Shown here: one piece after another, positions 1 through 11,548 of the stretch
How the letters are laid out: each line of letters begins with the position of its first letter
Numbering within the stretch: the first letter of the stretch is position 1
Source: Pseudomonas abietaniphila
Lineage (GTDB): Bacteria; Pseudomonadota; Gammaproteobacteria; Pseudomonadales; Pseudomonadaceae
DNA length: 64,000 nt
NCBI RefSeq assembly: GCF_039697315.1
Contig: NZ_CP155619.1
Span: 558,001 to 622,000 of the forward strand
Reading direction: 5' to 3'
The notes under the pieces: model-generated
Database searches by the model: none
Told to the model about the DNA's origin: nothing
The model's input: only the letters and a program-made list of their open reading frames with translations
Program-made: the position numbers and the translations under genes

Positions 1-1013
1 AACCCGGCGGGCACCTTGAATTGCAGCGGTTTGACGTCTTGCACGCCCAGACGGCGCAGCAGATAAGGCCTGGCCAACAGCGCAAAGGTCACCAGCGTCG
101 AAGCCGGATTGCCGGGTAAACCGATCACCGGTACGCCGCGAAAATGACCAAAGGTCAGGGGTTTTCCCGGCTTGATCGCCAGTTTCCACAGCGCAATTTC
201 ACCCTCCTCACGCAATGCATGGCCGAGGAAATCCGCCTCGCCCACCGACACACCGCCCGTTGAAAGAATCAGGTCCACGTCACCCAGTGCGGCCAGCGCC
301 GCGCGGGTCTTTTCAAGGTCGTCCGGTAGAATCCCGGCATCCACGACCTCGCAGCCCAGACGCTTGAGCCAGCTGCACAGCAACACGCGATTGCTGTTGT
401 AGATCTGCCCCGGTCCCAACGGCAGACCCGGCTCGATCAACTCGTCGCCGCTGGACAACACAGCGACCCGGGCGCGCCGGACAACGTCCAGTTGCCCCAG
501 GCCTAATGTGGCCGCCAGTCCCAGCTCGATGGACGTCATGACCGTGCCTGCGTCGAGCACCTTGTCGCCAACGGTGGTCTCCTGGCCTTTGGGACGGATG
601 TTCTGCAGGGCCCTCAACGGCTCAAGGAAACGCACACGCGCATCGGGCTGAACCTCGGCGTTCTCCTGCATTTCCACGCAGTCCGCGCCTTCGGGCACCG
701 GAGCGCCGGTAAAGATCCGCGCACACGTGCCCGGCTGCAAGGGTTGCGGCGCCTGACCCGCGAAAATCCGCTGGCTGACCGGCAACGGTTCCCCGGTCCA
801 GTCGGCCATCCGCAGCGCGTAGCCGTCCATGGCGCTGTTGGGCCACGGCGGCAGGTCCAGCGTGGAAATCAGGTCATCGGCGAGTACCCGGCCCTGTGCA
901 TCGGCCAGTACCACCGTTTCACGCTCGGTGATCGACGTGGCTTCGGCCAGGCTCATCAAGCGTTCCATGGCTTCTTCCACCGGAATCAGGCCACGCATTT
1001 CAGGCTTGCTCAT
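1..1013 (-). CDS. moeA: MoeA, molybdopterin molybdenumtransferase (3' part cut by window edge)
   Basis: This enzyme inserts molybdate into adenylylated molybdopterin, the last common step of molybdenum cofactor synthesis in the cytoplasm. Reading the minus strand from the ATG at 1013 gives about 337 residues without a stop, so the C-terminus lies outside the window. Visible MoeA motifs are [12 protein letters not shown] near residue 55, [20 protein letters not shown] and GLPGNPAS, in the usual order. The start follows the moaB stop by 6 bp, so the two genes are almost certainly co-transcribed. MoeA proteins are normally near 400 residues, so only the C-terminal domain is missing. Confidence 0.96.
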   Translation of the reverse strand, partial: MSKPEMRGLIPVEEAMERLMSLAEATSITERETVVLADAQGRVLADDLISTLDLPPWPNSAMDGYALRMADWTGEPLPVSQRIFAGQAPQPLQPGTCARIFTGAPVPEGADCVEMQENAEVQPDARVRFLEPLRALQNIRPKGQETTVGDKVLDAGTVMTSIELGLAATLGLGQLDVVRRARVAVLSSGDELIEPGLPLGPGQIYNSNRVLLCSWLKRLGCEVVDAGILPDDLEKTRAALAALGDVDLILSTGGVSVGEADFLGHALREEGEIALWKLAIKPGKPLTFGHFRGVPVIGLPGNPASTLVTFALLARPYLLRRLGVQDVKPLQFKVPAG

Positions 1014-1019
1014 GGGTTC

Positions 1020-1559
1020 TCATCCACGGGTTGCGCACGGTTCAGCTTTCTTCAGGTGAGGCACGAAGTTGCACGGGCGAAAACTGTTGTTCAACTGATC
1101 GGCAAGGATGCCGTCCCAGCCCGTGCGCACCGCATTGGTCGAACCTGGCAGGCAGCAGACCAGCGTGCCATTGGCCAGGCCCGCCAGCGCCCGGGACTGA
1201 ATGGTGGAGCTGCCGATGTCCGGTACCGAGATCTGGCGAAACAGCTCGCCAAAACCGTCGACCTGTTTGTCCAGCAGACACGCCACGGCTTCAGGCGTGC
1301 TGTCGCGACCGGTGAAACCGGTACCGCCGGTGATCAGCACCACTTGCACCGAGTCGTCTGCAATCCAGGTCGCGACCTGAGCGCGGATCTTGTACAGATC
1401 GTCCTTCAACAGCACGCGGTCGATCAACCCGTGACCGGCGGCGGTCAGGCGATCGACGAACATCTGTCCGGAGGTGTCATTTTCAAAAGTGCGGGTGTCG
1501 CTGACGGTCAAAACAGCAATGTTCAACGGCACAAAAGGTGTGTCAGCCTTGGCTTTCAT
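1020..1559 (-). CDS. moaB: MoaB, molybdenum cofactor biosynthesis protein B
   Basis: A protein of 179 residues in the MoaB/Mog/MogA family, which binds molybdopterin and is thought to adenylylate it before metal insertion by MoeA. The family signature [16 protein letters not shown] is present near residue 77, and [13 protein letters not shown] near residue 143 completes the molybdopterin-binding site. It is the first gene of a moaB-moeA operon and is divergent from mobA, with a 78-bp shared promoter gap (1560-1637). The length is typical for the family. Confidence 0.95.
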   Translation of the reverse strand: MKAKADTPFVPLNIAVLTVSDTRTFENDTSGQMFVDRLTAAGHGLIDRVLLKDDLYKIRAQVATWIADDSVQVVLITGGTGFTGRDSTPEAVACLLDKQVDGFGELFRQISVPDIGSSTIQSRALAGLANGTLVCCLPGSTNAVRTGWDGILADQLNNSFRPCNFVPHLKKAEPCATRG

Positions 1560-1637
1560 CGGCGAGGTCCAGTTGTAGGGGAAACAGACCGGTGTTATAT
1601 CACAGCACTCCTTTTTTCTCCGCTGACCGAGTTCGCC

Positions 1638-2231
1638 ATGACTGCTCCCGACGCCCTACCGCCCTGCTCGATTCTGCTGTTGGCCGGGGGTCGGGGGCAG
1701 CGCATGGGCGGACGCGACAAAGGCCTGATCGAATGGCGCGGCGAGCCGCTGATTCAGCACCTGCACCGCCTGACTCGTCCCTTGACCGACGACCTGATCA
1801 TTTCCTGCAACCGCAACCGTGAGCAGTACGCGCGTTTCGCCGATCAACTGGTGCAGGACGACGAAAGCGATTTTCCAGGGCCGTATGCCGGGATTCGCGC
1901 GGGGCTGGCGGTGGCGCGTCATGCGTACCTGCTGGTGATGCCATGCGACTCGCCGCTGCTGGATGTCGGATTGCTGGAGGGTCTGCGGCGCATGGCGCTG
2001 GCGCACCCCGGCAAGCCGGTGATGGTGCGTCAGGGTGAGCAATGGGAGCCCTTGTTGTGTTGCATACCTGCGGTTCACGCGCCGGTGTTCGAGGCGCATT
2101 GGCAGCAGGGCCAGCGCAGCCCGAGGCGGACTATGACCGACCTGGGCGCCGTGCCATTTCAATGTCCGGCGCAAGATCCACGGCTGGCGAATCTGAATAC
2201 GCCGGATTTGTTGATCGATGTCAGGCCTTGA
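1638..2231 (+). CDS. mobA: MobA, molybdenum cofactor guanylyltransferase
   Basis: This enzyme attaches GMP to molybdopterin to form the MGD cofactor used by DMSO-reductase-type enzymes. The nucleotide-binding motif [16 protein letters not shown] sits at residues 13-28, followed by PCDSPLL and NLNTPDL, all typical of MobA. The open frame extends far upstream over the antisense of moaB, but the ATG at 1638 fits the family's N-terminus and gives 197 residues, the usual MobA size. It is divergent from moaB and moeA, so all three cofactor genes share one control region. Confidence 0.95.
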   Translation: MTAPDALPPCSILLLAGGRGQRMGGRDKGLIEWRGEPLIQHLHRLTRPLTDDLIISCNRNREQYARFADQLVQDDESDFPGPYAGIRAGLAVARHAYLLVMPCDSPLLDVGLLEGLRRMALAHPGKPVMVRQGEQWEPLLCCIPAVHAPVFEAHWQQGQRSPRRTMTDLGAVPFQCPAQDPRLANLNTPDLLIDVRP

Positions 2232-2319
2232 GGCGACAAATCAGGTTTCATGGAACTTTGCTGATCCCCTCTGCGTCAGAAACTTCACTACATAAAGAAT
2301 TACCCTCGGAGACACAGTA

Positions 2320-2544
2320 ATGAAACAACGGACCCTTCCTGCAGCCTTCCTGCTCGCACTTGGCCTGGCTTCCCTTGCCGGTTGCTCCTCGCCGACTGTG
2401 ATCACCCTGAATGACGGCCGTGAGATCCAGGCTACGGATGCGCCGAAATATGACGAAGAATCCGGCTTCTATGAGTTCAAGCAATTGGACGGCAAAGAGA
2501 CCCGTATCAACAAGGATCAGGTTCGTACTGTAAAAGAACTGTGA
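2320..2544 (+). CDS. YgdI/YgdR-type small lipoprotein (DUF903)
   Basis: A 74-residue protein with an export signal ending in the lipobox LAGC (Cys 22), followed by TVITLNDGREIQATDAPKYD, the characteristic start of the DUF903 SH3-like lipoproteins YgdI/YgdR. It should be lipid-anchored in the envelope; the molecular role of the family is unknown. A GGAG ribosome site lies 8 bp before the ATG. A strong hairpin terminator follows 17 bp after the stop, so the gene is probably its own transcription unit. Confidence 0.9.
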   Translation: MKQRTLPAAFLLALGLASLAGCSSPTVITLNDGREIQATDAPKYDEESGFYEFKQLDGKETRINKDQVRTVKEL

Positions 2545-2560
2545 TGTTTGATTGATTCAA

Positions 2561-2590
2561 AAAACCCGCCTTGATTGGCGGGTTTTTTTT
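2561..2590 (+). terminator. Rho-independent terminator after the DUF903 lipoprotein
   Basis: A perfect 8-bp stem (AACCCGCC / GGCGGGTT) with a 6-nt loop is followed directly by a run of T, and preceded by A residues. It starts 17 bp after the stop at 2544. Confidence 0.93.
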
Positions 2591-2669
2591 GGGTTCTTGT
2601 CTAGTTTTGGCGCGGAATTTTGGTCTGGAGTGCTGCGGTATGAAGATCAACAACGAAACGCGCTTATGC

Positions 2670-2781
2670 GTTTGATCGTTCCCACGCTCCGCGTGCTAAC
2701 GCAGCGTCTGACGCTCTGCGTCAGCGGGGACGCAGAGCGTCCTGGCAGGCAATTCCACGCAGAGCGGGGGAACGATCAAAC
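2670..2781. repeat. 112-bp palindromic intergenic element with 14-bp terminal inverted repeats
   Basis: GTTTGATCGTTCCC at 2670-2683 is repeated exactly in inverted orientation at 2768-2781. The interior is also self-complementary (ACGCTCTGCGTC against GACGCAGAGCGTC). Sequences of this kind, rich in CGCTCTGCG and flanked by CGTTCCCACGC, are a known class of dispersed intergenic repeat in Pseudomonas. It lies between the lipoprotein terminator and the oxidase gene, carries no credible gene, and would fold into one long hairpin in RNA. Confidence 0.8.
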
Positions 2782-2838
2782 ACTCGAATCCGCAGAATGA
2801 GTAGAGTTAGGTACACCCACCAGCGTCCCGCCCTACCC

Positions 2839-4131
2839 TCAAATCAACTCCTTGAACCGATACCACATCATCCCCAACGCTAACAGCGGCGAACGCAGCC
2901 GCTCCCCGCCGGGAAATGTGCGGTGCGGAACCCTGGCAAACAACTCCACCGCCCGACTGTCCCGCTCGGCAATCGCCTGTGCCAGAATCCGCGCCGCAAA
3001 ATGCGTGACGTTCAAACCGTGCCCCGAATAACCCTGTGCGTAAAACACATTCGGCGCCTTCGGCAAATACCCGATCTGCGGAAAGCGATTGGCACTGATA
3101 CCGATCATCCCGCCCCATTGAAAGTCAATTCCCACACCCTTCAACTGCGGGAACACCCGCTCCATCTTCGGCCGCATGTAATCAGCGATGTTCGCCGGAT
3201 CACGCCCCGAATAATTACAGGCCCCGCCGAACAACAGCCGGTTGTCCGCCGACAACCGGTAATAATCCAGCGCCACCCGCTGGTCACACAACGCCATGTT
3301 CTGCGGGATCAACGCCCTCGCCCGCGCCTCGCCCAACGGCTCGGTGGCGATGATGTAACTCCCGGCCGGCAGGAGCTTGCCCGTCAGTGCCGGCTCCAGC
3401 TTTTCGAGAAACGCATCGCACGCCAGCACCACCTGACCCGCCGAGACCTGACCATGATCGGTGAACACCTGGACCTTCGAACCGTGCACGATCCGGCGCA
3501 CCGGGCTCGCCTCGTACAGGATCGCCCCCTTCGCTTCCGCCAGCCGCGCCTCGGCCAGGATCAGCTTGAGCGGGTGCAAATGCCCCGAGCCCATGTCGAT
3601 CAACCCACCGACATAGGCGGATGAATTCACCACTTCGTGTAGCGCGTGTTTTTCGACCAGCCGCAGCGGGTGCGGATAGCCCTGGGCCGTCAGCGCGTCC
3701 AGTTCCTCCTGCAATCCCTTCCAGTGCGACTGAGTGTTGGCCAAGTCGCAATACCCCCAACGCAGGTCGCACGCCAGGCCGTTGTCGTTCACCCGCTGGC
3801 GCACGATGTCGACCGACTCGGAACCCGCCTGCTGCAAATACCGCACGCCTTCCTTGCCGACCCAGCGCTCGACGCCGCTGACGTCATGCCCCAGGCCACG
3901 AATCAACTGCCCTCCATTGCGGCCACTGGCGCCCCAGCCGATGCGCTGCGCCTCCAGCAGCACCACCGACATCCCGCGTTCGGCCAGTTCCAGCGCGGTG
4001 TTCACCCCTGTGAATCCACCGCCGATGATACAGACATCGGCGCTGATGGCGGTGTCCAAAGAGGCGCGCTCAGGTTCGAGCGCGACCGACGCGGCGTAGT
4101 ACGAACCCGTGTGTGGCAGTGCAGCAGGCAT
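2839..4131 (-). CDS. FAD-dependent oxidoreductase, gamma-glutamylputrescine oxidase type (PuuB/OrdL-like)
   Basis: A 430-residue DAO-family flavoenzyme. The Rossmann FAD motif IIGGGFTGVNTALELAERG is at residues 35-53, followed by the WGASGRNGGQ motif typical of PuuB-like enzymes. By family it should oxidise the primary amine of a gamma-glutamylated polyamine to the aldehyde, releasing ammonia and hydrogen peroxide. It is the third gene of a minus-strand cluster after a glutamine synthetase-like ligase and a polyamine-binding protein, 10 bp after the latter's stop. This is the order ligase, binding protein, oxidase expected for a glutamylation route. The exact amine is not determined by sequence. 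Confidence 0.85.
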   Translation of the reverse strand: MPAALPHTGSYYAASVALEPERASLDTAISADVCIIGGGFTGVNTALELAERGMSVVLLEAQRIGWGASGRNGGQLIRGLGHDVSGVERWVGKEGVRYLQQAGSESVDIVRQRVNDNGLACDLRWGYCDLANTQSHWKGLQEELDALTAQGYPHPLRLVEKHALHEVVNSSAYVGGLIDMGSGHLHPLKLILAEARLAEAKGAILYEASPVRRIVHGSKVQVFTDHGQVSAGQVVLACDAFLEKLEPALTGKLLPAGSYIIATEPLGEARARALIPQNMALCDQRVALDYYRLSADNRLLFGGACNYSGRDPANIADYMRPKMERVFPQLKGVGIDFQWGGMIGISANRFPQIGYLPKAPNVFYAQGYSGHGLNVTHFAARILAQAIAERDSRAVELFARVPHRTFPGGERLRSPLLALGMMWYRFKELI

Positions 4132-4141
4132 AAAGCGTTCC

Positions 4142-6633
<2,492 letters not shown>

Positions 6634-6885
6634 GGGACCTCTGGGGGTGACGACGAATCGTGGCGCGGTGGGCATTGGCCCGAGCGCTGTGCTGGGCCCT
6701 ATGCTGGAAGATCGTCAAGCCGCCGGTCTATCCACTTTCGCGCCACCTGCCCGCCCTGTTTTGGTGCGGGCGCAGATTCAGCCAGCGGTCGCCGAAAGCC
6801 CCGGAAAGCGCGGCTTGCGGGGCGCAAAGGTGGGCTGCTATGGTGCCCGCACCTCATAACAACAGCGCTCAAGCGCAGGCCATTT

Positions 6886-7767
6886 ATGTCGGTCAAGGTA
6901 TTCGAAACCGTCGCCGCCGATCAGCAAGGCACTTCATACGCGGGCTGGAGCCTGCACTACGCGCAGATGTCTTCGGGGCAGTTCAAGGGCCGGCTGGTCG
7001 AGGCGGAACTGGGCGGCGTGCAAGTCTACGAAGAGCACATGAATACCCGCATCGAGCAGTATTACAAGGCGCCGAGCGATGCCTTGGTGTTCAGCTTCGA
7101 CATGGCCGACCGCGCGCTGTACCTGCTAGACGCCAGCACGCAGAACCTGTGGATCACACCGGAGAACTATCGCGAAATCGCCGTGGTGATCAGACAGCAC
7201 AGCCTCGGCACCCGCCATCTGCACCGCACCTTCGAAGACCTGTTGCTGACACCGCTCACGTCGACTCACGGCGCCTTGTTCAGTGGCTGGCTGAGCACAA
7301 TGCTGACCCGCATGACTCAGGCAGAGAGCACAGAGTCGGTCCACTTGGGGGACCAGTTGATCGAAGATTGTCTGTACGTGCTGGAGCAGTCGGAGTGTTC
7401 GCCCGTATCGGGCAGAAACCTGCGCGTGCGTGATCAGCGCAAGATCGTCCAGCGCGTATTCGAACAGGTCAACGCCTACCCAACCGAGAACTTCAGCGTC
7501 GCCCAACTGGCCGAGACCGCGGATACCTCGTTCCAGCAGTTACGCAAGGCCTTCAATGAATGCGTCGGCATGGCGCCGACCGCCTGGCTGCGGACTCGAC
7601 GCCTGAACCTGGCGCGTCAGGATCTTTTGTCAGCCAAGACCGAAGACACCAATGTTGCCGAAGTGGCGATGCGCTATTCGTTCTGGCATCTGGGGCGGTT
7701 TGCGGAAACCTACCGGGCGCTGTTCCTGGAATACCCCAGCCAGACCCTGGCTCGGTCTTCTCGATAG
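6886..7767 (+). CDS. AraC-family transcriptional regulator of the adjacent amine cluster
   Basis: A 293-residue protein with an N-terminal sensor domain (GQFKGRLVEAELGGVQVYEE, similar in style to EutR-type activators) and a C-terminal AraC/XylS double helix-turn-helix. The DNA-binding half shows FSVAQLAETADTSFQQLRKAF and the second helix unit VAEVAMRYSFWHLGRFAETYR. The open frame runs far upstream on the antisense of the ligase gene; the ATG at 6886 begins the conserved part. It is divergent from the glutamine synthetase-like gene (252-bp gap), the usual layout for a local regulator. The inducer is not evident. Confidence 0.88.
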   Translation: MSVKVFETVAADQQGTSYAGWSLHYAQMSSGQFKGRLVEAELGGVQVYEEHMNTRIEQYYKAPSDALVFSFDMADRALYLLDASTQNLWITPENYREIAVVIRQHSLGTRHLHRTFEDLLLTPLTSTHGALFSGWLSTMLTRMTQAESTESVHLGDQLIEDCLYVLEQSECSPVSGRNLRVRDQRKIVQRVFEQVNAYPTENFSVAQLAETADTSFQQLRKAFNECVGMAPTAWLRTRRLNLARQDLLSAKTEDTNVAEVAMRYSFWHLGRFAETYRALFLEYPSQTLARSSR

Positions 7768-8022
7768 CACAGGCAACGCAGGCCGACCCTACTTCTGCCG
7801 TCCAATCACCCTTTCCACGCACCTCCCCTTGACGCGCGATGTTCGCTTGAGAACTGCCTCGCCCTTATAGTCCCCAAAAAGGAAACAATGAGTCTCTAAT
7901 TAGGCCAATTGTTCCTCAATCTATTAGTCCGTACATTCACCTCCAAGCCAGCAAGCAGACAGCTCAACGAGCATCAGCGGCTACCCACGACTGACTCATT
8001 CGACCTAAAGGACTAAGACCTC

Positions 8023-9042
8023 ATGAACGCCCTGAAAAAGACCCTGACCGCTACCCTCCTCGCGCTGTCCATCGGCAATGCTTTCGCCGCCGAAACTGCC
8101 GTGCCTGAGCATCAGACTCAAGCCTTCCTCAACGCCCTCGCGGCAGGTGGCGGACGCCCGCTGGAGCAAATGACGCCCAAGGATGCCCGTGCGGTGCTCA
8201 CCGGTGCGCAAAACTCAGTGAAGGTAGACATGTCCGGCATTCAGGTCAGCGAGAAGACCATCAAGGCCGACAACCAGACCATCAAGCTGACGATCGTGCG
8301 TCCAGCAGGCGTCAAGGGTGACCTGCCGGTGTTCATGTATTTCCACGGCGGTGGCTGGGTACTCGGTGACTACCCGACGCATGCCCGCCTGATTCGCGAT
8401 CTGGTGGTGGGCTCAGGCGCGGTGGCGGTTTACGTGGACTACACGCCTTCGCCGGAAGCGCATTACCCGACGGCGATCAATCAAGCCTATGCCGCGACCC
8501 GCTGGGTGGCTGAGCACGGTAAGGACATCAACGTCGATGGCTCAAGACTGGCCGTGGCCGGTAACAGCGTCGGCGGCAACATGGCCGCAGTGGTGGCGCT
8601 GATGGCCAAAGAGCAGAACACGCCGAAGCTGCGTTTCCAGTTGCTGCTGTGGCCGGTCACCGACGCGAACTTCGACACAGGCTCCTACCAGACGTACGCC
8701 GAGGGTCACTTCCTCACCAAAAACATGATGACCTGGTTCTGGGACAGCTACACCACCGACGCGAAACAGCGTGCCGACATTCACGCATCGCCTTTGCGTG
8801 CGACCACCGAGCAACTCAAGGGCCTGCCACCGGCGCTGGTGCAGACGGCCGGTCTGGATGTATTGCGTGACGAAGGCGAAGCCTATGCCCGGAAGCTGGA
8901 TGCCGCTGGCGTCGATGTGACCGCGGTGCGCTACAACGGCATGGTCCACGACTATGGCCTGCTGAATCCGCTGAGCAACATTCCGGAGGTCAAGGCGGCG
9001 ATGCGTCAGGCGGCAGGCGAGCTCAAGGCACACTTGAATTGA
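8023..9042 (+). CDS. Secreted alpha/beta hydrolase, hormone-sensitive-lipase type esterase
   Basis: A 339-residue protein with a clear signal peptide (residues 1-23, ending NAFAAE). The oxyanion motif HGGGW is at about residue 108 and the nucleophile elbow is GNSVGGN at about 181, a variant of GDSAGG. The likely acid and base are Asp about 279 (GLDVLRDEG) and His about 309 (MVHDYG). By family it hydrolyses short-chain esters, here in the periplasm or outside the cell. It stands alone between the AraC regulator and a repeat array. The Asp-to-Asn change in the elbow is conservative and leaves the triad intact. Confidence 0.88.
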   Translation: MNALKKTLTATLLALSIGNAFAAETAVPEHQTQAFLNALAAGGGRPLEQMTPKDARAVLTGAQNSVKVDMSGIQVSEKTIKADNQTIKLTIVRPAGVKGDLPVFMYFHGGGWVLGDYPTHARLIRDLVVGSGAVAVYVDYTPSPEAHYPTAINQAYAATRWVAEHGKDINVDGSRLAVAGNSVGGNMAAVVALMAKEQNTPKLRFQLLLWPVTDANFDTGSYQTYAEGHFLTKNMMTWFWDSYTTDAKQRADIHASPLRATTEQLKGLPPALVQTAGLDVLRDEGEAYARKLDAAGVDVTAVRYNGMVHDYGLLNPLSNIPEVKAAMRQAAGELKAHLN

Positions 9043-10189
9043 TTGCCTGACCCGGCTGGCCGGCGAAGGCGGTGAGTCAATTGAGGACGACGTTGACTGA
9101 CCTGCCGCATTCGCTGCCGTCGTAACCTCCGACGTCTCCCACAGGGACCGGGTAAACCCAGGACCTGTGGCTGGCGCAAGAGCTGTGGCAGACGCAGCAC
9201 CCGTGGCTGCCGCAAGACCTGTGGTTGCCGCAGAACCTGTGGGAGCGAGCTTGCTCGCGAATGCGTTGGGGCAGTGACATCGATGGCGACTGACACACCG
9301 CATTCGCTGCCGTCGTAACCTCCGACGTCTCCCACAGGGATCGGGTAAACCCAGGACCTGTGGCTGCCGCAAGACCTGTGGCAGACGCAGAACCTGGGAC
9401 TGCCGCAAGAGCTGTGGTTGCCGCAGAGCCTGTGGGAGCGAGCTTGCTCGCGAATGCGTTGGGGCAGTGACATCGATGGCGACTGACACACCGCATTCGC
9501 TGCCGTCGTAACCTCCGACGTCTCCCACAGGGACCGGGTGAACCCAGAACCTGTGGCTGGCGCAAGACCTGTGGCAGACGCAGAAGCCGCAAAATCTGTG
9601 GCTGCCGCAGAACCTGTGGGAGCGAGCTTACTCGCGAATGCGTTGGGGCAGTGACATCGATGGCGACTGACACACCGCATTCGCTGCCGTCGTAACCTCC
9701 GACGTCTCCCACAGGGATCGGGTAAACCCAGAACCTGTGGCTGGCGCAAGAGCTGTGGCAGACGCAGAACCCGTGGCTGCCGCAAGAGCTGTGGTTGCCG
9801 CAGAACCTGTGGGAGCGAGCTTGCTCGCGAATGCGTTGGGGCAGTGACATCGATGGCGACTGACACGCCGCCTTCGCTGCCGTCGTAACCTCCGACGTCT
9901 CCCACAGGGACCGGGTGAACCCAGAACCTGTGGCTGCTGCAAGACCTGTGGCAGACGCAGAACCTGGGACTGCCGCAAGAGCTGTGCAGACGCAGAACCT
10001 GGGGCTGCCGCAAAATCTGTGGTTGCCGCAGACCCTGTGGGAGCTGCTGGAGGTTACGACAGTGGCGAATACGGTGCTTCAGACACTGCAACGCTGGCTG
10101 ACTGGACACCGCAATCAAACGCACATCGGTTCAAGGCTTTTTCTCCTGTGCACCGTAACGTCATGACTGACACCCTTGAGGCAACTGAA
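9043..10189. other. 1.1-kb gene-free stretch between esterase and MFS gene
   Basis: Apart from the repeat array (9105-10074), the flanks hold only the 62 bp after the esterase stop and about 115 bp before the MFS gene. No credible gene, tRNA or promoter was identified. The long minus-strand frames follow the repeat period and change frame at every 193-bp unit. Confidence 0.75.
9105..10074. repeat. 193-bp tandem array combining REP hairpins with an 18-bp minisatellite
   Basis: Copies of CCGCATTCGCTGCCGTCG start at 9105, 9298, 9491, 9675 and (variant) 9868, spaced 193, 193, 184 and 193 bp. REP starts GTGGGAGCGAGC lie at 9239, 9432, 9616 and 9809. Each hairpin block runs from CCTGTGGGAG to CTCCCACAGG (about 100 bp) and also pairs GCGAATGCG with CGCATTCGC. 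Blocks are separated by a degenerate 18-bp minisatellite of the form ACCTGTGGCTGCCGCARG. The array ends at 10034-10074 with a degenerate inverted copy of the block's right arm. Reverse-strand frames give 6-residue LRQPQV repeats, which I regard as an artefact. Confidence 0.93.
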
Positions 10190-11431
10190 ATGAGCCATAC
10201 CTCCCGCACATGGGGCCGCAAAAGCAGTTTCTGGGTGGCCGCCGCCGTGGTTGTCCATACCCTGTGGACCAGCGCCGCCCCTGCCATGATGTACCCGCTT
10301 TACGCGCACCAATGGCAACTGACACCGACCGTGACCACGCTGATTTTTGCGGTGTTCCCGGTGTTCGTGGTGGCGACGCTGATTGCCTTGGGCGACCTCT
10401 CCGATTACATCGGCCGCCGTGCCGCGATGCTGTGGGGACTGACGGCGTCGTTGATCGGCGTGCTGCTGTTTGCGGTCGCGCCAGATGTCACTTGGTTGCT
10501 GGTGGGTCGGGCGTTCATGGGCATCGGCGTCGGGCTCTCCGCAGGCCCTTCAGCGGCCGCTGTGGTGGAATTCAGCGCACCGGGCAAAGCCAAACTTGCC
10601 GGCGCCATTACCACCGCCGCGCAGGCATTCGGTCTAGCGGCGGCACTGATCATGGGCGGCGGGTTGATTCAATACGCGCCCTTCCCCACCCGTTTGAGCT
10701 TCTGGGTGCTGGTGGTGGTGCTGGTCGCCACGCTGGCCGGCGTCTGGCACCTGCCGCGTCACACCAAGGCTGAAAGCAGCAAACGCTGGTCATTGAAACT
10801 GCCGCAGATTCACAAGCCGTTGCGCCGCGTTTTTCTGGTGTCGGTGAGTGCGGTGCTCAGCGCCTACTCAGTGGGCGCGACCATGTTGTCGCTGGGCTCG
10901 CAAATTGCCCATGACCTGATCGGCTCCAGCAATGCGCTGGTCAACGGCGGCGCGATTTCGCTGTTCGCCATTCTGGTGGGTTTCACCGGGATCGTTGCCA
11001 AACGCTTCACTTCAAAGCTGTCGATCATTGCCGGCGCGAGTCTCTCCATCGCCAGCCTGTTGTTGCTGATGCTGGCGACGGCGACCCATGCGCTGCCGGT
11101 GTTCCTGTTGTCCAGTGCCGCCAGCGGCGCCGGTTACAGCCTGTTGTTCATGGGCGGCTTGAACCTGATCAACGCCCATGCCCCGATGCACCACCGAGCC
11201 GGAACGCTGTCGGCGCTGTTTCTGGTGGCGTACCTGATGCAAGGCGTGGTTGCGATGCTGCTGGGCCGCGCGGCGACGGCCTGGGGCCTTGATCTGGCGA
11301 TCGATGTGGGCTCGCTGGCGCTGGCCGGATTGAGTCTTGGGGCCATGCTGCTGGCGATCTATGTGCGGGAGCCGCAAAAACAAGCCGCAGACCAGCCGGC
11401 GTCCAGCGCTCAACCTGAAGCCGAGCGTTGA
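10190..11431 (+). CDS. Major facilitator superfamily transporter
   Basis: A 413-residue MFS protein with about 12 hydrophobic segments. The loop 2-3 motif is visible as GDLSDYIGRRAAM, and the fourth and fifth helices carry GRAFMGIGVGLSAGPSAAAV. It resembles sugar or drug efflux permeases of the AraJ type, but the substrate cannot be read from sequence. Two starts are possible, ATG 10163 and ATG 10190; I prefer 10190 because GAGG at 10178-10181 is correctly spaced for it. Its upstream region is the REP array, and the DUF1275 gene follows after 117 bp. Confidence 0.85.
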   Translation: MSHTSRTWGRKSSFWVAAAVVVHTLWTSAAPAMMYPLYAHQWQLTPTVTTLIFAVFPVFVVATLIALGDLSDYIGRRAAMLWGLTASLIGVLLFAVAPDVTWLLVGRAFMGIGVGLSAGPSAAAVVEFSAPGKAKLAGAITTAAQAFGLAAALIMGGGLIQYAPFPTRLSFWVLVVVLVATLAGVWHLPRHTKAESSKRWSLKLPQIHKPLRRVFLVSVSAVLSAYSVGATMLSLGSQIAHDLIGSSNALVNGGAISLFAILVGFTGIVAKRFTSKLSIIAGASLSIASLLLLMLATATHALPVFLLSSAASGAGYSLLFMGGLNLINAHAPMHHRAGTLSALFLVAYLMQGVVAMLLGRAATAWGLDLAIDVGSLALAGLSLGAMLLAIYVREPQKQAADQPASSAQPEAER

Positions 11432-11456
11432 TTGATCGAGCAGCAGGCACCTTAAG

Positions 11457-11520
11457 TAGCGAGTTTGTTCGCGAGGGTCAGCATCCCCATTGCCTGACCG
11501 CGTCCCGCGAATGAATTCGC
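11457..11520. repeat. Degenerate REP-like inverted repeat
   Basis: AGCGAGTTTGTTCGCGAG is followed after about 30 bp by CCCGCGAATGAATTCGC. This resembles the Pseudomonas REP pair AGCGAGCTTGCTCGCG in inverted orientation, with several substitutions. It lies between the MFS and DUF1275 genes. Confidence 0.55.
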
Positions 11521-11548
11521 CTTTGCGGCGATCTCACGGAGGTTCAAA

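Noticed and set aside
744..1637. Upstream extension of the mobA frame
   Set aside because: It is antisense to moaB and moeA and low in conserved sequence; the MobA N-terminus is clear at 1638.
9006..10124. Long minus-strand frames encoding LRQPQV-type repeats across the 193-bp array
   Set aside because: The 18-bp minisatellite period is a multiple of three and keeps any frame open, while the 193-bp unit changes frame each time. No start, ribosome site or known domain supports a protein.
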